Source of the DNA: Armatimonadota bacterium
GTDB lineage: Bacteria; Armatimonadota; Zipacnadia; Zipacnadales; UBA11051
Reading direction: 5' to 3'
Length of the DNA stretch: 6,112 nucleotides
Assembly (NCBI GenBank): GCA_003542955.1
Contig: DPJP01000238.1
Location: 1 to 6,112 of the forward strand
The translations under genes and the position numbers were made by a program. The notes below the pieces were generated by a model. That model was not told the DNA's origin. It was given only the letters and a program-made list of their open reading frames with translations, and searched no databases. Positions 1-6,112 of the stretch are shown one piece after another; positions within the stretch are counted from its first letter, which is position 1; every line of letters starts with the position of its first letter.

Positions 1-699
1 CCCGCGGGGGCCAAGCTCCACGACGTTGTAGTTGCGCTCGACGAACGGCACAAGCCGCAGCATCACGACATCCGCGGCGCGCTCGCTCAGCTTCTCCGGC
101 TCGAGGCCCACACTGCGCAGCAGCAGGCGGCGCCACTCCGCGGAGGTGAACATCTCGCGGCCGCGGGCAAGCGGACCGAGCACATCGCGTTGAGACAACT
201 GGATCGGCCGCAGTGTCCTCACGCCAAACGGCCGCCCCGCCGACTCTGCCGCAATCTCCGGGTCGTACTCCAGCTCCACCTCCGCGTAGAAGCCCCCCGT
301 CAGCATGCGGTCATTCTCCCGTACCATGCTCGGGTCGATACGCACATCGGTCAGCTGCAGGCTCGGCAGCGTCGCGATATAGACGTTGTTCTTCGTATCC
401 AGCTTCGCAGTCAGCAGGTCGATGATGCGCACCGAGCCGTTCTCGCGCGCCTGCGCCTTGAACAGCTCCTGTTCGTCGGCGCGCACCGCCCGCTCGCTCA
501 ACTGCCGCTCGACTATCTGGAGGCCCTCGGCGATTTCCGCCTCGTTGGTACTTGCACAGTAGCGCCCGAGCAGGAACTCGCCGACATACGTCGGCACCGG
601 GTAGCGCCCCTGGAAGCTCCGGACAAGGTCCTTTCGGACGATGAAGCCCTCGAACGCCCTCGCCGCCAGTTGGTCGAGCGCATCGAAATCAGTCGGCAT
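1..699 (-). CDS. brxL: BrxL, Lon-like AAA+ protein of BREX, N-terminal 233 residues (cut by window edge)
   Basis: I translated this strand by hand: the frame is open from ATG at 699 to the left edge and gives 233 residues starting MPTDFDALDQ. It matches the BrxL N-terminus as I know it: the opening DxLxxxAFxGxIVRKDLV pattern (about residues 5-26), PVPTYVGEFLLGRYCA (34-49), LTGGFYAEVELEYDP (133-147), FTSAEWRRLLLRSVGLEP (184-201) and a final VELGPRG (227-233). In the family, GPRG leads directly into the TGKS of the Walker A motif, so the ATPase core and the Lon-like C-terminal region lie outside the window. Known BrxL proteins are DNA-binding AAA+ assemblies needed for phage exclusion in BREX-1 and BREX-4; here it would act in the cytoplasm with PglX and PglZ. 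The start overlaps the end of pglZ by 11 bases. ATG 699 is preferred over the in-frame ATG at 705 because AGGAGG (713-708) is 8 bases from 699 but only 2 from 705. No frame damage is seen. Confidence 0.93.
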   Translation of the reverse strand, partial: MPTDFDALDQLAARAFEGFIVRKDLVRSFQGRYPVPTYVGEFLLGRYCASTNEAEIAEGLQIVERQLSERAVRADEQELFKAQARENGSVRIIDLLTAKLDTKNNVYIATLPSLQLTDVRIDPSMVRENDRMLTGGFYAEVELEYDPEIAAESAGRPFGVRTLRPIQLSQRDVLGPLARGREMFTSAEWRRLLLRSVGLEPEKLSERAADVVMLRLVPFVERNYNVVELGPRG

Positions 700-3034
700 C
701 GCCATCGCCTCCTACCGTCGTCAGTCTTGCAGTGACCGTCTGCCCGTCCGGCGTGAGAACGACCACGTGAACCGCGGACCCTTCATAGCTGTCATCCTCC
801 GCGAAGAGCGAAGCCGCGCCATTCTGGTCAATTGACTTCACCTGCGACGCAATTGATGACCCGCCGTCTGCAACCTTCGTCCGCAGGTCGACCTGAAGGC
901 CCTCCCCGCCGACAACATGCACGCGGCACCGGAGGTTAATCCACTCAATGTCCTCGATGCTTGCGGTCACCGCCGGTTCACTGGATATCACCGTCAGCAC
1001 CGGCACCACGCATTCCTGCAGGCTGATGCCGCCATGCGCGTACGACTTGCCGGCGAAGAATGAGCCGATGCCGGCGGCGAGTGCTACCCGCACCTCCGAG
1101 TTCCAGTGCCACGGGAGTGTGAAGCCATCATGCTTCGTTGTCGTCTTCAGTGCCGCGCACCGGCCCCAGCGCGTCTCCGTCAGGTGTGCGGGAAGCTCCT
1201 GTTTCGGCAGTTCGCCGGGCACCAGCAACCAGCCGTGATCGGTGATGATCCGCACCTCGCGCCAGCCGGCGGCAAGGAGCCCCTGCACCCGCATGCAGAT
1301 GGTGCGAACCTCCTCGTCAATTCTGCGTGCCAGCTTCCAGCCCTCGTCATGCCCATGGCTGTCCAGCGCGCCGATTTCGGTCCATGCCGCGCCTCGACCC
1401 GTACCCGTGTCATCATCGCTCAGGATCGCATAGCCGCGTGATGTGAGGGTCTGGCGAAGGCGCTCGGCAGTGTGGGGCTTGCCTTCGGCTGCCAGCACCG
1501 GGTTGAAGTCCGCTCCCGCATCGGCCCCACGAAACTCCGCTGCAACGGGTGATGCCGCGGGCTTGGCCGTCGCCGTCACGGTCGGGATGGCGGAGAACCG
1601 CCAGCCAATCTCTGTCTCCAGTCCGGCTGCGTCAAGGGCGGTCTTCAGCTTCTGCCCCACATCATAGCGGAGGCCGTCGGCGAACAGGATACACACACCC
1701 TCCGGAGCCGTCTGCCCATCACCCCCGGCATCCGGTGTTTGCAGTCCCTGATCCCCGCAAAGCTGCTGCAGATGCTCCGCCGATGCCATGAGCCAGGGCA
1801 CGTAGCTGCTTTCGAGTGCAGCCTTCACCGCGGCGATGTCCTCGGGCTGCTCCACGGCGGCCGGCGCATCGAGGGCCGCCGCATCCGCCTGCCAGAGGCC
1901 GGAGGCATACCCCTCCGCGAGTGCCTCGGGTGTCGAGCCGCCGGCAGGACTCTGCGTCACGTGTGCCATGCGTGCGAGGTGATCCAGGGCCTGCGCCAGT
2001 GGCGCCTGTCCGAGTACCGCCCACACCCACCCGCGGCGCTCTCCGTGCTGTTTCTCCAGTTCAATGATGCTCTTCCGGGCATCGGGTGGCGGCGTGGCTG
2101 TGAGGTCCGTCAATGCCGCCCTCAGTTCCGACTCGAGGCGCTCGTTCTCGCTCGGCCATGCCGACCTGTCGAAGAACAGCTCGCTGTCGGTGACATTGCC
2201 GCGCGCTCGGCGCAGGAGGTCGGGGATATTCGGGTAGAGCGTCGGCGCCTCAGTGTACCTGCGCCACACCGCATCCCAGGATTTGTCCTCATGCCGGCCG
2301 AGGCGCTCCGCTGCCACCAGCTCGCCATCAGTCTCAGGATTGAAGCCGTACTTCTCGGCACAGCGGGACCGAAACGCCCCCCACTGGTTCGCATCACAGG
2401 CGGCCTTCGTGCCATCAGGGCTATTGAGCCACACCAGCACCCCGCGCGCGTCATCGGGGCTCACCAGCTCATCAAAGTCGACCGCCTCGAGCCGCCGGCC
2501 GCGCAGCGAGCCAACGGATGTCCGCGCCAGCACCGGCAGCGCGCGCGCCATTGCCTCCGCCGTCGCGTTGTCGGTGGCAACATCAAGCCCAAGGCCGCCG
2601 TCCTCCGAGACGAGGAAGGCCAGCACCGTCCAGTCCCGGGAACTCACCTGGCTGAAGAACACGCCCCGGTACTGCAGCTCAACAAGCGGCTGCAGGTATC
2701 GGGGGCAGTCCTCGACCGCCCGCAAGTCCTGCCTGCTCACACCGGGGAGGTAGATGATGGGCGTGGCGTCTCCCGGCAGGGTGACAGCATCCAGTGTCCC
2801 GGCGATCACGCAGCGGAGCCAGATTGCCGGCCCGGTCATCTCGTCCGGCGCATATTCCCCCAGTGTCAGCAGCTGCGGCAGGCGTTCCCGCAGCATCGGC
2901 AGGAGGCCTACCCACTCCCGGCTGCTGTCCGGCCAGAGGATGACCGCCGGGGGGACCTGGTCGTTCGAGTTGTACTCCGCGGCGCGGGCCAGTTGCTCCA
3001 GCAACGCGTCGAGGACGGTCATCTGATCACTCAC
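689..3034 (-). CDS. pglZ: BREX phosphatase-fold protein PglZ (type B-like)
   Basis: This complete gene encodes 781 residues, starting with GTG at 3034 and ending with TGA at 691-689. The central and C-terminal part carries the PglZ/alkaline-phosphatase-superfamily metal-site signature: FADGLRYD (451-458, with D453 and D458), a Thr-rich segment PTVTATAKP (484-492) where the family's metal-proximal Thr/Ser would lie, ITDHGW (597-602, D599 and H600) and AHGGISLQE (666-674, H667 and E674). The N-terminus (about 6-120) has VLDALLEQL, VILWPD, LPQLLTLGEY, IYLPGVSRQDLR and ELQYRGVFFSQ, which I associate with the type B PglZ of BREX-1-like loci rather than the ~830-residue type A; this is from memory. 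Residues about 690-781, after the catalytic fold, look like a small beta-rich domain. In BREX, PglZ is essential for host protection and acts with PglX, but its enzymatic substrate is not settled. The start overlaps the pglX stop (GTGA). No key residue is missing. Confidence 0.93.
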   Translation of the reverse strand: MSDQMTVLDALLEQLARAAEYNSNDQVPPAVILWPDSSREWVGLLPMLRERLPQLLTLGEYAPDEMTGPAIWLRCVIAGTLDAVTLPGDATPIIYLPGVSRQDLRAVEDCPRYLQPLVELQYRGVFFSQVSSRDWTVLAFLVSEDGGLGLDVATDNATAEAMARALPVLARTSVGSLRGRRLEAVDFDELVSPDDARGVLVWLNSPDGTKAACDANQWGAFRSRCAEKYGFNPETDGELVAAERLGRHEDKSWDAVWRRYTEAPTLYPNIPDLLRRARGNVTDSELFFDRSAWPSENERLESELRAALTDLTATPPPDARKSIIELEKQHGERRGWVWAVLGQAPLAQALDHLARMAHVTQSPAGGSTPEALAEGYASGLWQADAAALDAPAAVEQPEDIAAVKAALESSYVPWLMASAEHLQQLCGDQGLQTPDAGGDGQTAPEGVCILFADGLRYDVGQKLKTALDAAGLETEIGWRFSAIPTVTATAKPAASPVAAEFRGADAGADFNPVLAAEGKPHTAERLRQTLTSRGYAILSDDDTGTGRGAAWTEIGALDSHGHDEGWKLARRIDEEVRTICMRVQGLLAAGWREVRIITDHGWLLVPGELPKQELPAHLTETRWGRCAALKTTTKHDGFTLPWHWNSEVRVALAAGIGSFFAGKSYAHGGISLQECVVPVLTVISSEPAVTASIEDIEWINLRCRVHVVGGEGLQVDLRTKVADGGSSIASQVKSIDQNGAASLFAEDDSYEGSAVHVVVLTPDGQTVTARLTTVGGDGDAD
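708..713 (-). promoter_or_regulatory. Ribosome-binding site of brxL
   Basis: The coding strand reads TAGGAGG at 714-708, a near-perfect anti-16S match, followed by 8 bases and ATG at 699. It lies within the last codons of pglZ, so ribosomes finishing pglZ pass directly over it. This site decides between the two in-frame ATGs at 705 and 699 in favour of 699. It suggests that brxL can recruit ribosomes independently as well as by coupling. Confidence 0.8.
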
Positions 3035-6000
3035 TCGAGCCCCGCCTCCCGTCGTGCCGCATGCTTCTCTTCATTGGTAAAGTGGCGATCATTGTCGCGC
3101 TTCTCGCCGAAGGGCGCATCCGGCGGGTTCTTGCCGCGGTCCGTACCCCACTTGGTGTTCGGCTTGCTGCGCAGAACTCCGGCCTCCATGAAGGGCCGGA
3201 TGTTGAGCCGCACGCCGTCGTTGATGTCGGGCTCCCAGCCGATGGGCTGCTCGTGCAGCGGCTTCCAGCGCACGAAGATATCGTGCGGCCGCTCGCCCTC
3301 GAGGATGAGCTTCAGCTTCGTCTGCAGCTCCTGGGCGGCCACCAGTCGCGCATCAGCGCCCTGTTCGCCCTGGTCGTTGGCATGCCGCTGCCTGCTGATC
3401 CAGTCGCCGAGGTAGGTGTAGGTGAGCCGCTCCAGCAGCGAGCGGTCGAGCCTGTGGTAGTTCACCAGCACGGAGAAGCCGTCTCTGCGGCCGTCCCAGA
3501 GGTGCCAGATGAAGGGGCGCTGGTGGAACAGCCGGCAATGCTGGGCGAAGAAGCCATCCCGCAACCATTCGTGCAGTGCCTTGCCGGCATAGTCGACACC
3601 GGCCAGCAACTCCGATAGCTTCTGCGGGTCCCAGTCATCGCCGAACGCGGCGGCAAGGAGCCTGGTCAGGCGGTCGGCGGCAGGCAGCTCACCCGCGACG
3701 GAGGGGAGGGAGACGATGCCGTCCCTGTCGGCGAACTCGTCGAGGCCGTCGTCGGCCTGCTCCGGCCAGTTGTAGCCCAGCAGGCGGGCGACGGCCACCT
3801 GCAGCGGCTCGGTGGTGCGGGCGGGGTTACCGTCGAACAGCCATTGCGTCGGATCATCGGAGAAGGGCTCCGGCAGCGGGCCCATCTCGTCAGCCACCTT
3901 CTGCCAGTGTTCCAGGTCGAAGGGGACTTTGAGCAGCGTCTTGTTGGTCACTTTTATGGATTGGTCAATGCTACGTACGTGTTCACAGAACTCCTCGGAT
4001 GAGCAGTATGCCCATACAGGCATGAGAAGGTCGTCCGACTTTGGGACGATTACCGCAAGGTTGTTGTCGAAGGCCTCACCCAGGTACAGCGTCACTGGAA
4101 GACCGCTCATCTGGCCAACGCCGATGCCGCGATGTCCCCATGCTTCGGTGCCTCGCACCCACGCCCCCAGTCCGGTCTCCCCGAGGCGCTTGGCGAGAAA
4201 GCGATGCAATGCCCCAGCCCCCCCCTCCCACAGCAGACACTGGGTGCAGCCTCCGTACGGGCGTGTTTGGGAGACGGGCGTGCGCTGGGCAACCCATCCG
4301 CCTCCGAGGGCCGGCAATTCCCAGAATGTCCTGCCAAAGCGCGCGTAGTCGCCTGTGCAGATTCCCTGATAGGCTTCAGCATACTTGGCGAGTAACTCGC
4401 CGTCTCCCAGCCGCCCAAGGACTATGCGCGAATCAGGATTGGCCAACTGCGCCTCCTGGGGGAGCAACAGCAGGTCACCTGCACGAAGCATCTGGGCTTT
4501 GGCATGGGGCATGTCCTGTTCTGATGCGTCCAGTGAGATGAATTCGTGGCTCTGGGGAGCTCTTCCCCGGCAGATGACGAAGAGACCCACATTCACGATC
4601 TCTCCGCTGATAGTCTGGAATGCGTTCGGCCCAAGCACGGCCAGTACGTGGAGAGTGCGTTCAGTGAGCAACTTGGCGCGGAGCCTCTCGTAGGCACCGA
4701 GATAGCGCCAGCTCTGCATGGTGACTAGCGCTACTGTGCCTGCAGGCTCGCAGAAGTCCAGACACCTTAAGAGGAACGCCGTACCAATATCGTTCTTGCC
4801 GTCACTGTAGGCATCTTGTAGGTGCTTTTTGAGGGTGTCTCCCTGCTTGCCCTGCATCAGGTACGGCACGTTCGTGGCCACGAGGGCGTACTTCGCGGCA
4901 AGCAGTCGTGCCGCCCTTGCGATCCCTTGTGCGACAACGCCCGCGAAATGCAGCCCCTCGTCTTCCTGCACGTCCTCCCGCTCAAGCGCCCTCCCCAGCA
5001 GCGGCTGCAGCTCATCAAAGCCCGCAGTGACGAGATTGGGCTGGCTTACTGCGGCTGGATCAATCAGGCTGCCGAGGTCGGGCGCCATCTGGAACAGATC
5101 GTGCAGGCGCTGCATACCCGCCTTGAGCCGATCATCGCCATCTGCCAGCGCTATCCACTCTTCCTTCGTGGCCCGCAGGCTCAGACCCGAACATGCGACA
5201 TTCAGCGGCGGCAGGGGACGGTATCCCCCTGTCTTCCAGGCGGCCAGCGCCAGGGCGAAGGCGGCCAGTTGGGTACAGCGGGCATCAATCTCCAGCCCGT
5301 GGATGTTGCCTCTGAGCACCGCATCGCCGGCCTCGGCGGGCGACAGCCCCTCCTCCGCCATCCTGAAGGCCAGCATGATGCCGAAGGCCTCGACGAGGAA
5401 ATGCCCGGAGCCGCAGCAGGGGTCCATGATGGTGATCTCGGCGGCGGTATCCGGCCAGCCGTCGAATGTCCCTGCCGCGGGAGTCCCGTCATCGAGCGTG
5501 CGCAGATAGGGCATGTCGAGGGGAAGGGGCTCGCCGGGGTGCCGGCCCATCCACCAGCCGCCGAGGGTATTATGGAGCAGGAACTGCACCATGTACGGCT
5601 CGGTGAAAAGCTGTGTCACGGGGCCGATGGTGCTGCCGTCGATCTTCTCCTCACTGGCGTTGACCTCATCCTTGCGCTTGCTCTGCCAGTACTGGTAGAC
5701 CCATCCGAGGCTGTCATCGGCAGTGAAGACGGGAGAGGGCAGCTCATTGAGCAGTTTCTCGAGCCGCTGAACATGCTCGGGAGCAAGCGGGACCTCCAGC
5801 ACGGGATCATCGGTGCGGAATATCTGCGGCAGCATGGCGGAGGCGTAGCGGGCAGCCAGCTCCCAGCCGTCGGCTGCGCCCTCCCCCGCCGCCAACTCCT
5901 CGCACTCCTCGAGCGTAACCGGTACGCCGCTTGGGTGCATGAGCAGGTTGTTCTCCGCCAGAAAGCGGGCGAACAGCATCCTGTGCCAGTGCTCGTAGGC

Positions 6001-6112
6001 GCACTCGCGCAGCAGTTCCGGGTAGCCGCCGAACTGCTTCATCTTTGCCCGCAGCCGCTTGCGGAGTTCGCGTTCCTCAATCGTGAGGGTGCCATACGGC
6101 TGATCTTCATCG
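3031..6112 (-). CDS. pglX: BREX adenine-specific DNA methyltransferase PglX (5' end outside window)
   Basis: The frame stays open from the right edge to TGA at 3033-3031. The first ATG inside the window is at 6042 (1003 residues), but 23 more in-frame codons lie before it (DEDQPYGTLTIEERELRKRL...), so that ATG is probably internal. Residue numbers here count from ATG 6042. It is a class I SAM-dependent N6-adenine methyltransferase: motif I DPCCGSGHF (207-215), LEID (250-253) for cofactor contact, and the catalytic motif as NVPY (391-394) instead of the usual NPPY. PglX hallmarks include GWVYQYWQSKRKDEVN (113-128), TQLFTEPYMVQFLLHNTLGGWW (143-164), the C-terminal block FIWHLWDGRRDGFSVLVNYH (844-863), and VRWKPLHEQPIGWEPD (924-939). 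Residues about 550-720 are the expected target-recognition region. In BREX, PglX modifies an adenine in an asymmetric host site and is also needed for phage exclusion. No nuclease motif is evident. The gene carries a G8 run (4225-4218) and a lower-GC middle. BREX-1 PglX is usually about 1,200 residues, so up to roughly 170 may be missing. Confidence 0.94.
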   Translation of the reverse strand, partial: DEDQPYGTLTIEERELRKRLRAKMKQFGGYPELLRECAYEHWHRMLFARFLAENNLLMHPSGVPVTLEECEELAAGEGAADGWELAARYASAMLPQIFRTDDPVLEVPLAPEHVQRLEKLLNELPSPVFTADDSLGWVYQYWQSKRKDEVNASEEKIDGSTIGPVTQLFTEPYMVQFLLHNTLGGWWMGRHPGEPLPLDMPYLRTLDDGTPAAGTFDGWPDTAAEITIMDPCCGSGHFLVEAFGIMLAFRMAEEGLSPAEAGDAVLRGNIHGLEIDARCTQLAAFALALAAWKTGGYRPLPPLNVACSGLSLRATKEEWIALADGDDRLKAGMQRLHDLFQMAPDLGSLIDPAAVSQPNLVTAGFDELQPLLGRALEREDVQEDEGLHFAGVVAQGIARAARLLAAKYALVATNVPYLMQGKQGDTLKKHLQDAYSDGKNDIGTAFLLRCLDFCEPAGTVALVTMQSWRYLGAYERLRAKLLTERTLHVLAVLGPNAFQTISGEIVNVGLFVICRGRAPQSHEFISLDASEQDMPHAKAQMLRAGDLLLLPQEAQLANPDSRIVLGRLGDGELLAKYAEAYQGICTGDYARFGRTFWELPALGGGWVAQRTPVSQTRPYGGCTQCLLWEGGAGALHRFLAKRLGETGLGAWVRGTEAWGHRGIGVGQMSGLPVTLYLGEAFDNNLAVIVPKSDDLLMPVWAYCSSEEFCEHVRSIDQSIKVTNKTLLKVPFDLEHWQKVADEMGPLPEPFSDDPTQWLFDGNPARTTEPLQVAVARLLGYNWPEQADDGLDEFADRDGIVSLPSVAGELPAADRLTRLLAAAFGDDWDPQKLSELLAGVDYAGKALHEWLRDGFFAQHCRLFHQRPFIWHLWDGRRDGFSVLVNYHRLDRSLLERLTYTYLGDWISRQRHANDQGEQGADARLVAAQELQTKLKLILEGERPHDIFVRWKPLHEQPIGWEPDINDGVRLNIRPFMEAGVLRSKPNTKWGTDRGKNPPDAPFGEKRDNDRHFTNEEKHAARREAGLE
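3045..3050 (-). promoter_or_regulatory. Ribosome-binding site of pglZ
   Basis: The coding strand reads GGGAGG at 3050-3045, inside the last codons of pglX and 10 bases before the GTG at 3034. The alternative in-frame ATG at 3022 would be 22 bases away, so the site favours the GTG start. The protein from 3022 (MTVLDALL...) would be only four residues shorter and is the kind of N-terminus I recall for this family, so the ATG cannot be fully excluded. Confidence 0.6.
3940..4860 (-). other. Lower-GC segment within pglX spanning the putative specificity region
   Basis: By-eye counts per 60-base line give about 50 % GC at 3961-4020, 55 % at 4021-4080, 57 % at 4381-4440, 58 % at 4501-4560, and 53 % at 4741-4860, with one line (4621-4680) at 63 %. 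Flanks are about 70 % at 3721-3780 and 65 % at 5341-5400. The segment corresponds to residues about 394-700, from directly after the NVPY motif to the VTNKTLLKVPF motif (698-707), and includes the expected target-recognition domain. The drop is mostly from A/T-ending codons. This fits replacement of the specificity portion by recombination, but relaxed codon use in a fast-evolving region would look similar. The boundaries are approximate. Confidence 0.5.
4218..4225 (-). repeat. Eight-G homopolymer tract inside pglX (candidate phase-variation tract)
   Basis: The coding strand has eight consecutive G within codons for E606-G-G-A609, flanked by further G runs (GGG at 4229-4227 and GGGG at 4215-4212). 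It is the longest single-base run I found in the window; other G/C runs reach six. With eight G the gene is in frame. Loss of one G shifts reading to a frame that stops at 4109-4107, and gain of one G to a frame that stops at 4078-4076. Either change removes the target-recognition remainder and the C-terminal third. A poly-G tract in pglX causes phase variation of the Pgl system in Streptomyces coelicolor; whether it does here is inference. Confidence 0.6.

Noticed and set aside
703..705. An earlier in-frame ATG for brxL at 705.
   Set aside because: It is only 2 bases from AGGAGG, too close for efficient initiation. ATG 699 has ideal spacing.
190..735. A 181-codon plus-strand open frame opposite brxL.
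   Set aside because: The minus strand here encodes a convincing BrxL N-terminus in an unbroken frame. The plus frame is Arg/Leu-rich with no recognisable motif, so it is a shadow.
1739..3415. A 558-codon open frame on the plus strand opposite pglZ and the 3' end of pglX.
   Set aside because: It lies antisense to two genes with clear family motifs. It has an Arg/Pro/His-rich composition typical of a GC-rich antisense frame, shows no recognisable domain, and crosses the pglX/pglZ boundary.
3812..4348. A 178-codon plus-strand open frame opposite the lower-GC part of pglX, considered as a small inserted gene.
   Set aside because: The pglX frame is continuous through the region and its protein reads sensibly. 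The plus-strand product is Ser/Pro/Arg-rich, with no domain.
4821..4835. A T5 run on the plus strand within pglX (4826-4830) as a terminator or slippage site.
   Set aside because: It is only five bases, without a stem-loop, and codes ordinary Leu-Lys-Lys in the pglX frame.
6040..6042. ATG 6042 as the true start of pglX.
   Set aside because: The frame remains open to the window edge, with plausible charged sequence (LTIEERELRKRLRAK) before it and no strong Shine-Dalgarno site directly upstream. The real start is probably outside the window.
3031..6112. PglX as a stand-alone type IIG restriction-modification enzyme.
   Set aside because: I see no PD-(D/E)xK nuclease segment in the visible part, and the adjoining pglZ and brxL place it in BREX. 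The unseen N-terminus is the only remaining room for such a domain.

Overview
The window holds three consecutive minus-strand genes and almost no non-coding DNA. Read 5' to 3' on the minus strand they are: the 3' part of pglX (an adenine-specific DNA methyltransferase, running off the right edge), a complete pglZ (an alkaline-phosphatase-fold protein), and the 5' part of brxL (a Lon-like AAA+ protein, cut by the left edge just before its Walker A motif). The order pglX-pglZ-brxL is the downstream half of a type 1 BREX (bacteriophage exclusion) operon. The genes expected upstream (brxA, brxB, brxC) would lie beyond position 6112 and cannot be seen.

The host looks like a high-GC bacterium: line-by-line counts by eye give about 65-70 % GC in most stretches, with strong Shine-Dalgarno sites and a GTG start. 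No marker gene fixes the taxon. The PglZ resembles what I remember as the 'type B' PglZ of BREX-1-like loci rather than the E. coli/Bacillus type A. That assignment is from memory of the family, not from a search.

The genes are packed as a translationally coupled operon: pglX and pglZ overlap by 4 bases (GTGA), and pglZ and brxL by 11 bases. The brxL ribosome-binding site lies inside the pglZ 3' end. There is no promoter, terminator, tRNA, repeat array or insertion sequence in the window. In known BREX systems PglX methylates an asymmetric site to mark self DNA, and PglZ and BrxL take part in methylation and phage exclusion together with BrxA, BrxB and BrxC.

Two features of pglX are not explained by ordinary coding. 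First, it contains an uninterrupted run of eight G on the coding strand. Gain or loss of one G would bring a stop within about 40-50 codons, as in a phase-variable gene. Second, the middle third of the gene (about 3940-4860), just after the catalytic NVPY motif and including the expected target-recognition region, is clearly lower in GC (about 50-58 % in most lines) than its flanks. That fits exchange of the specificity segment. The system itself is known; these two points are the ones worth following up.
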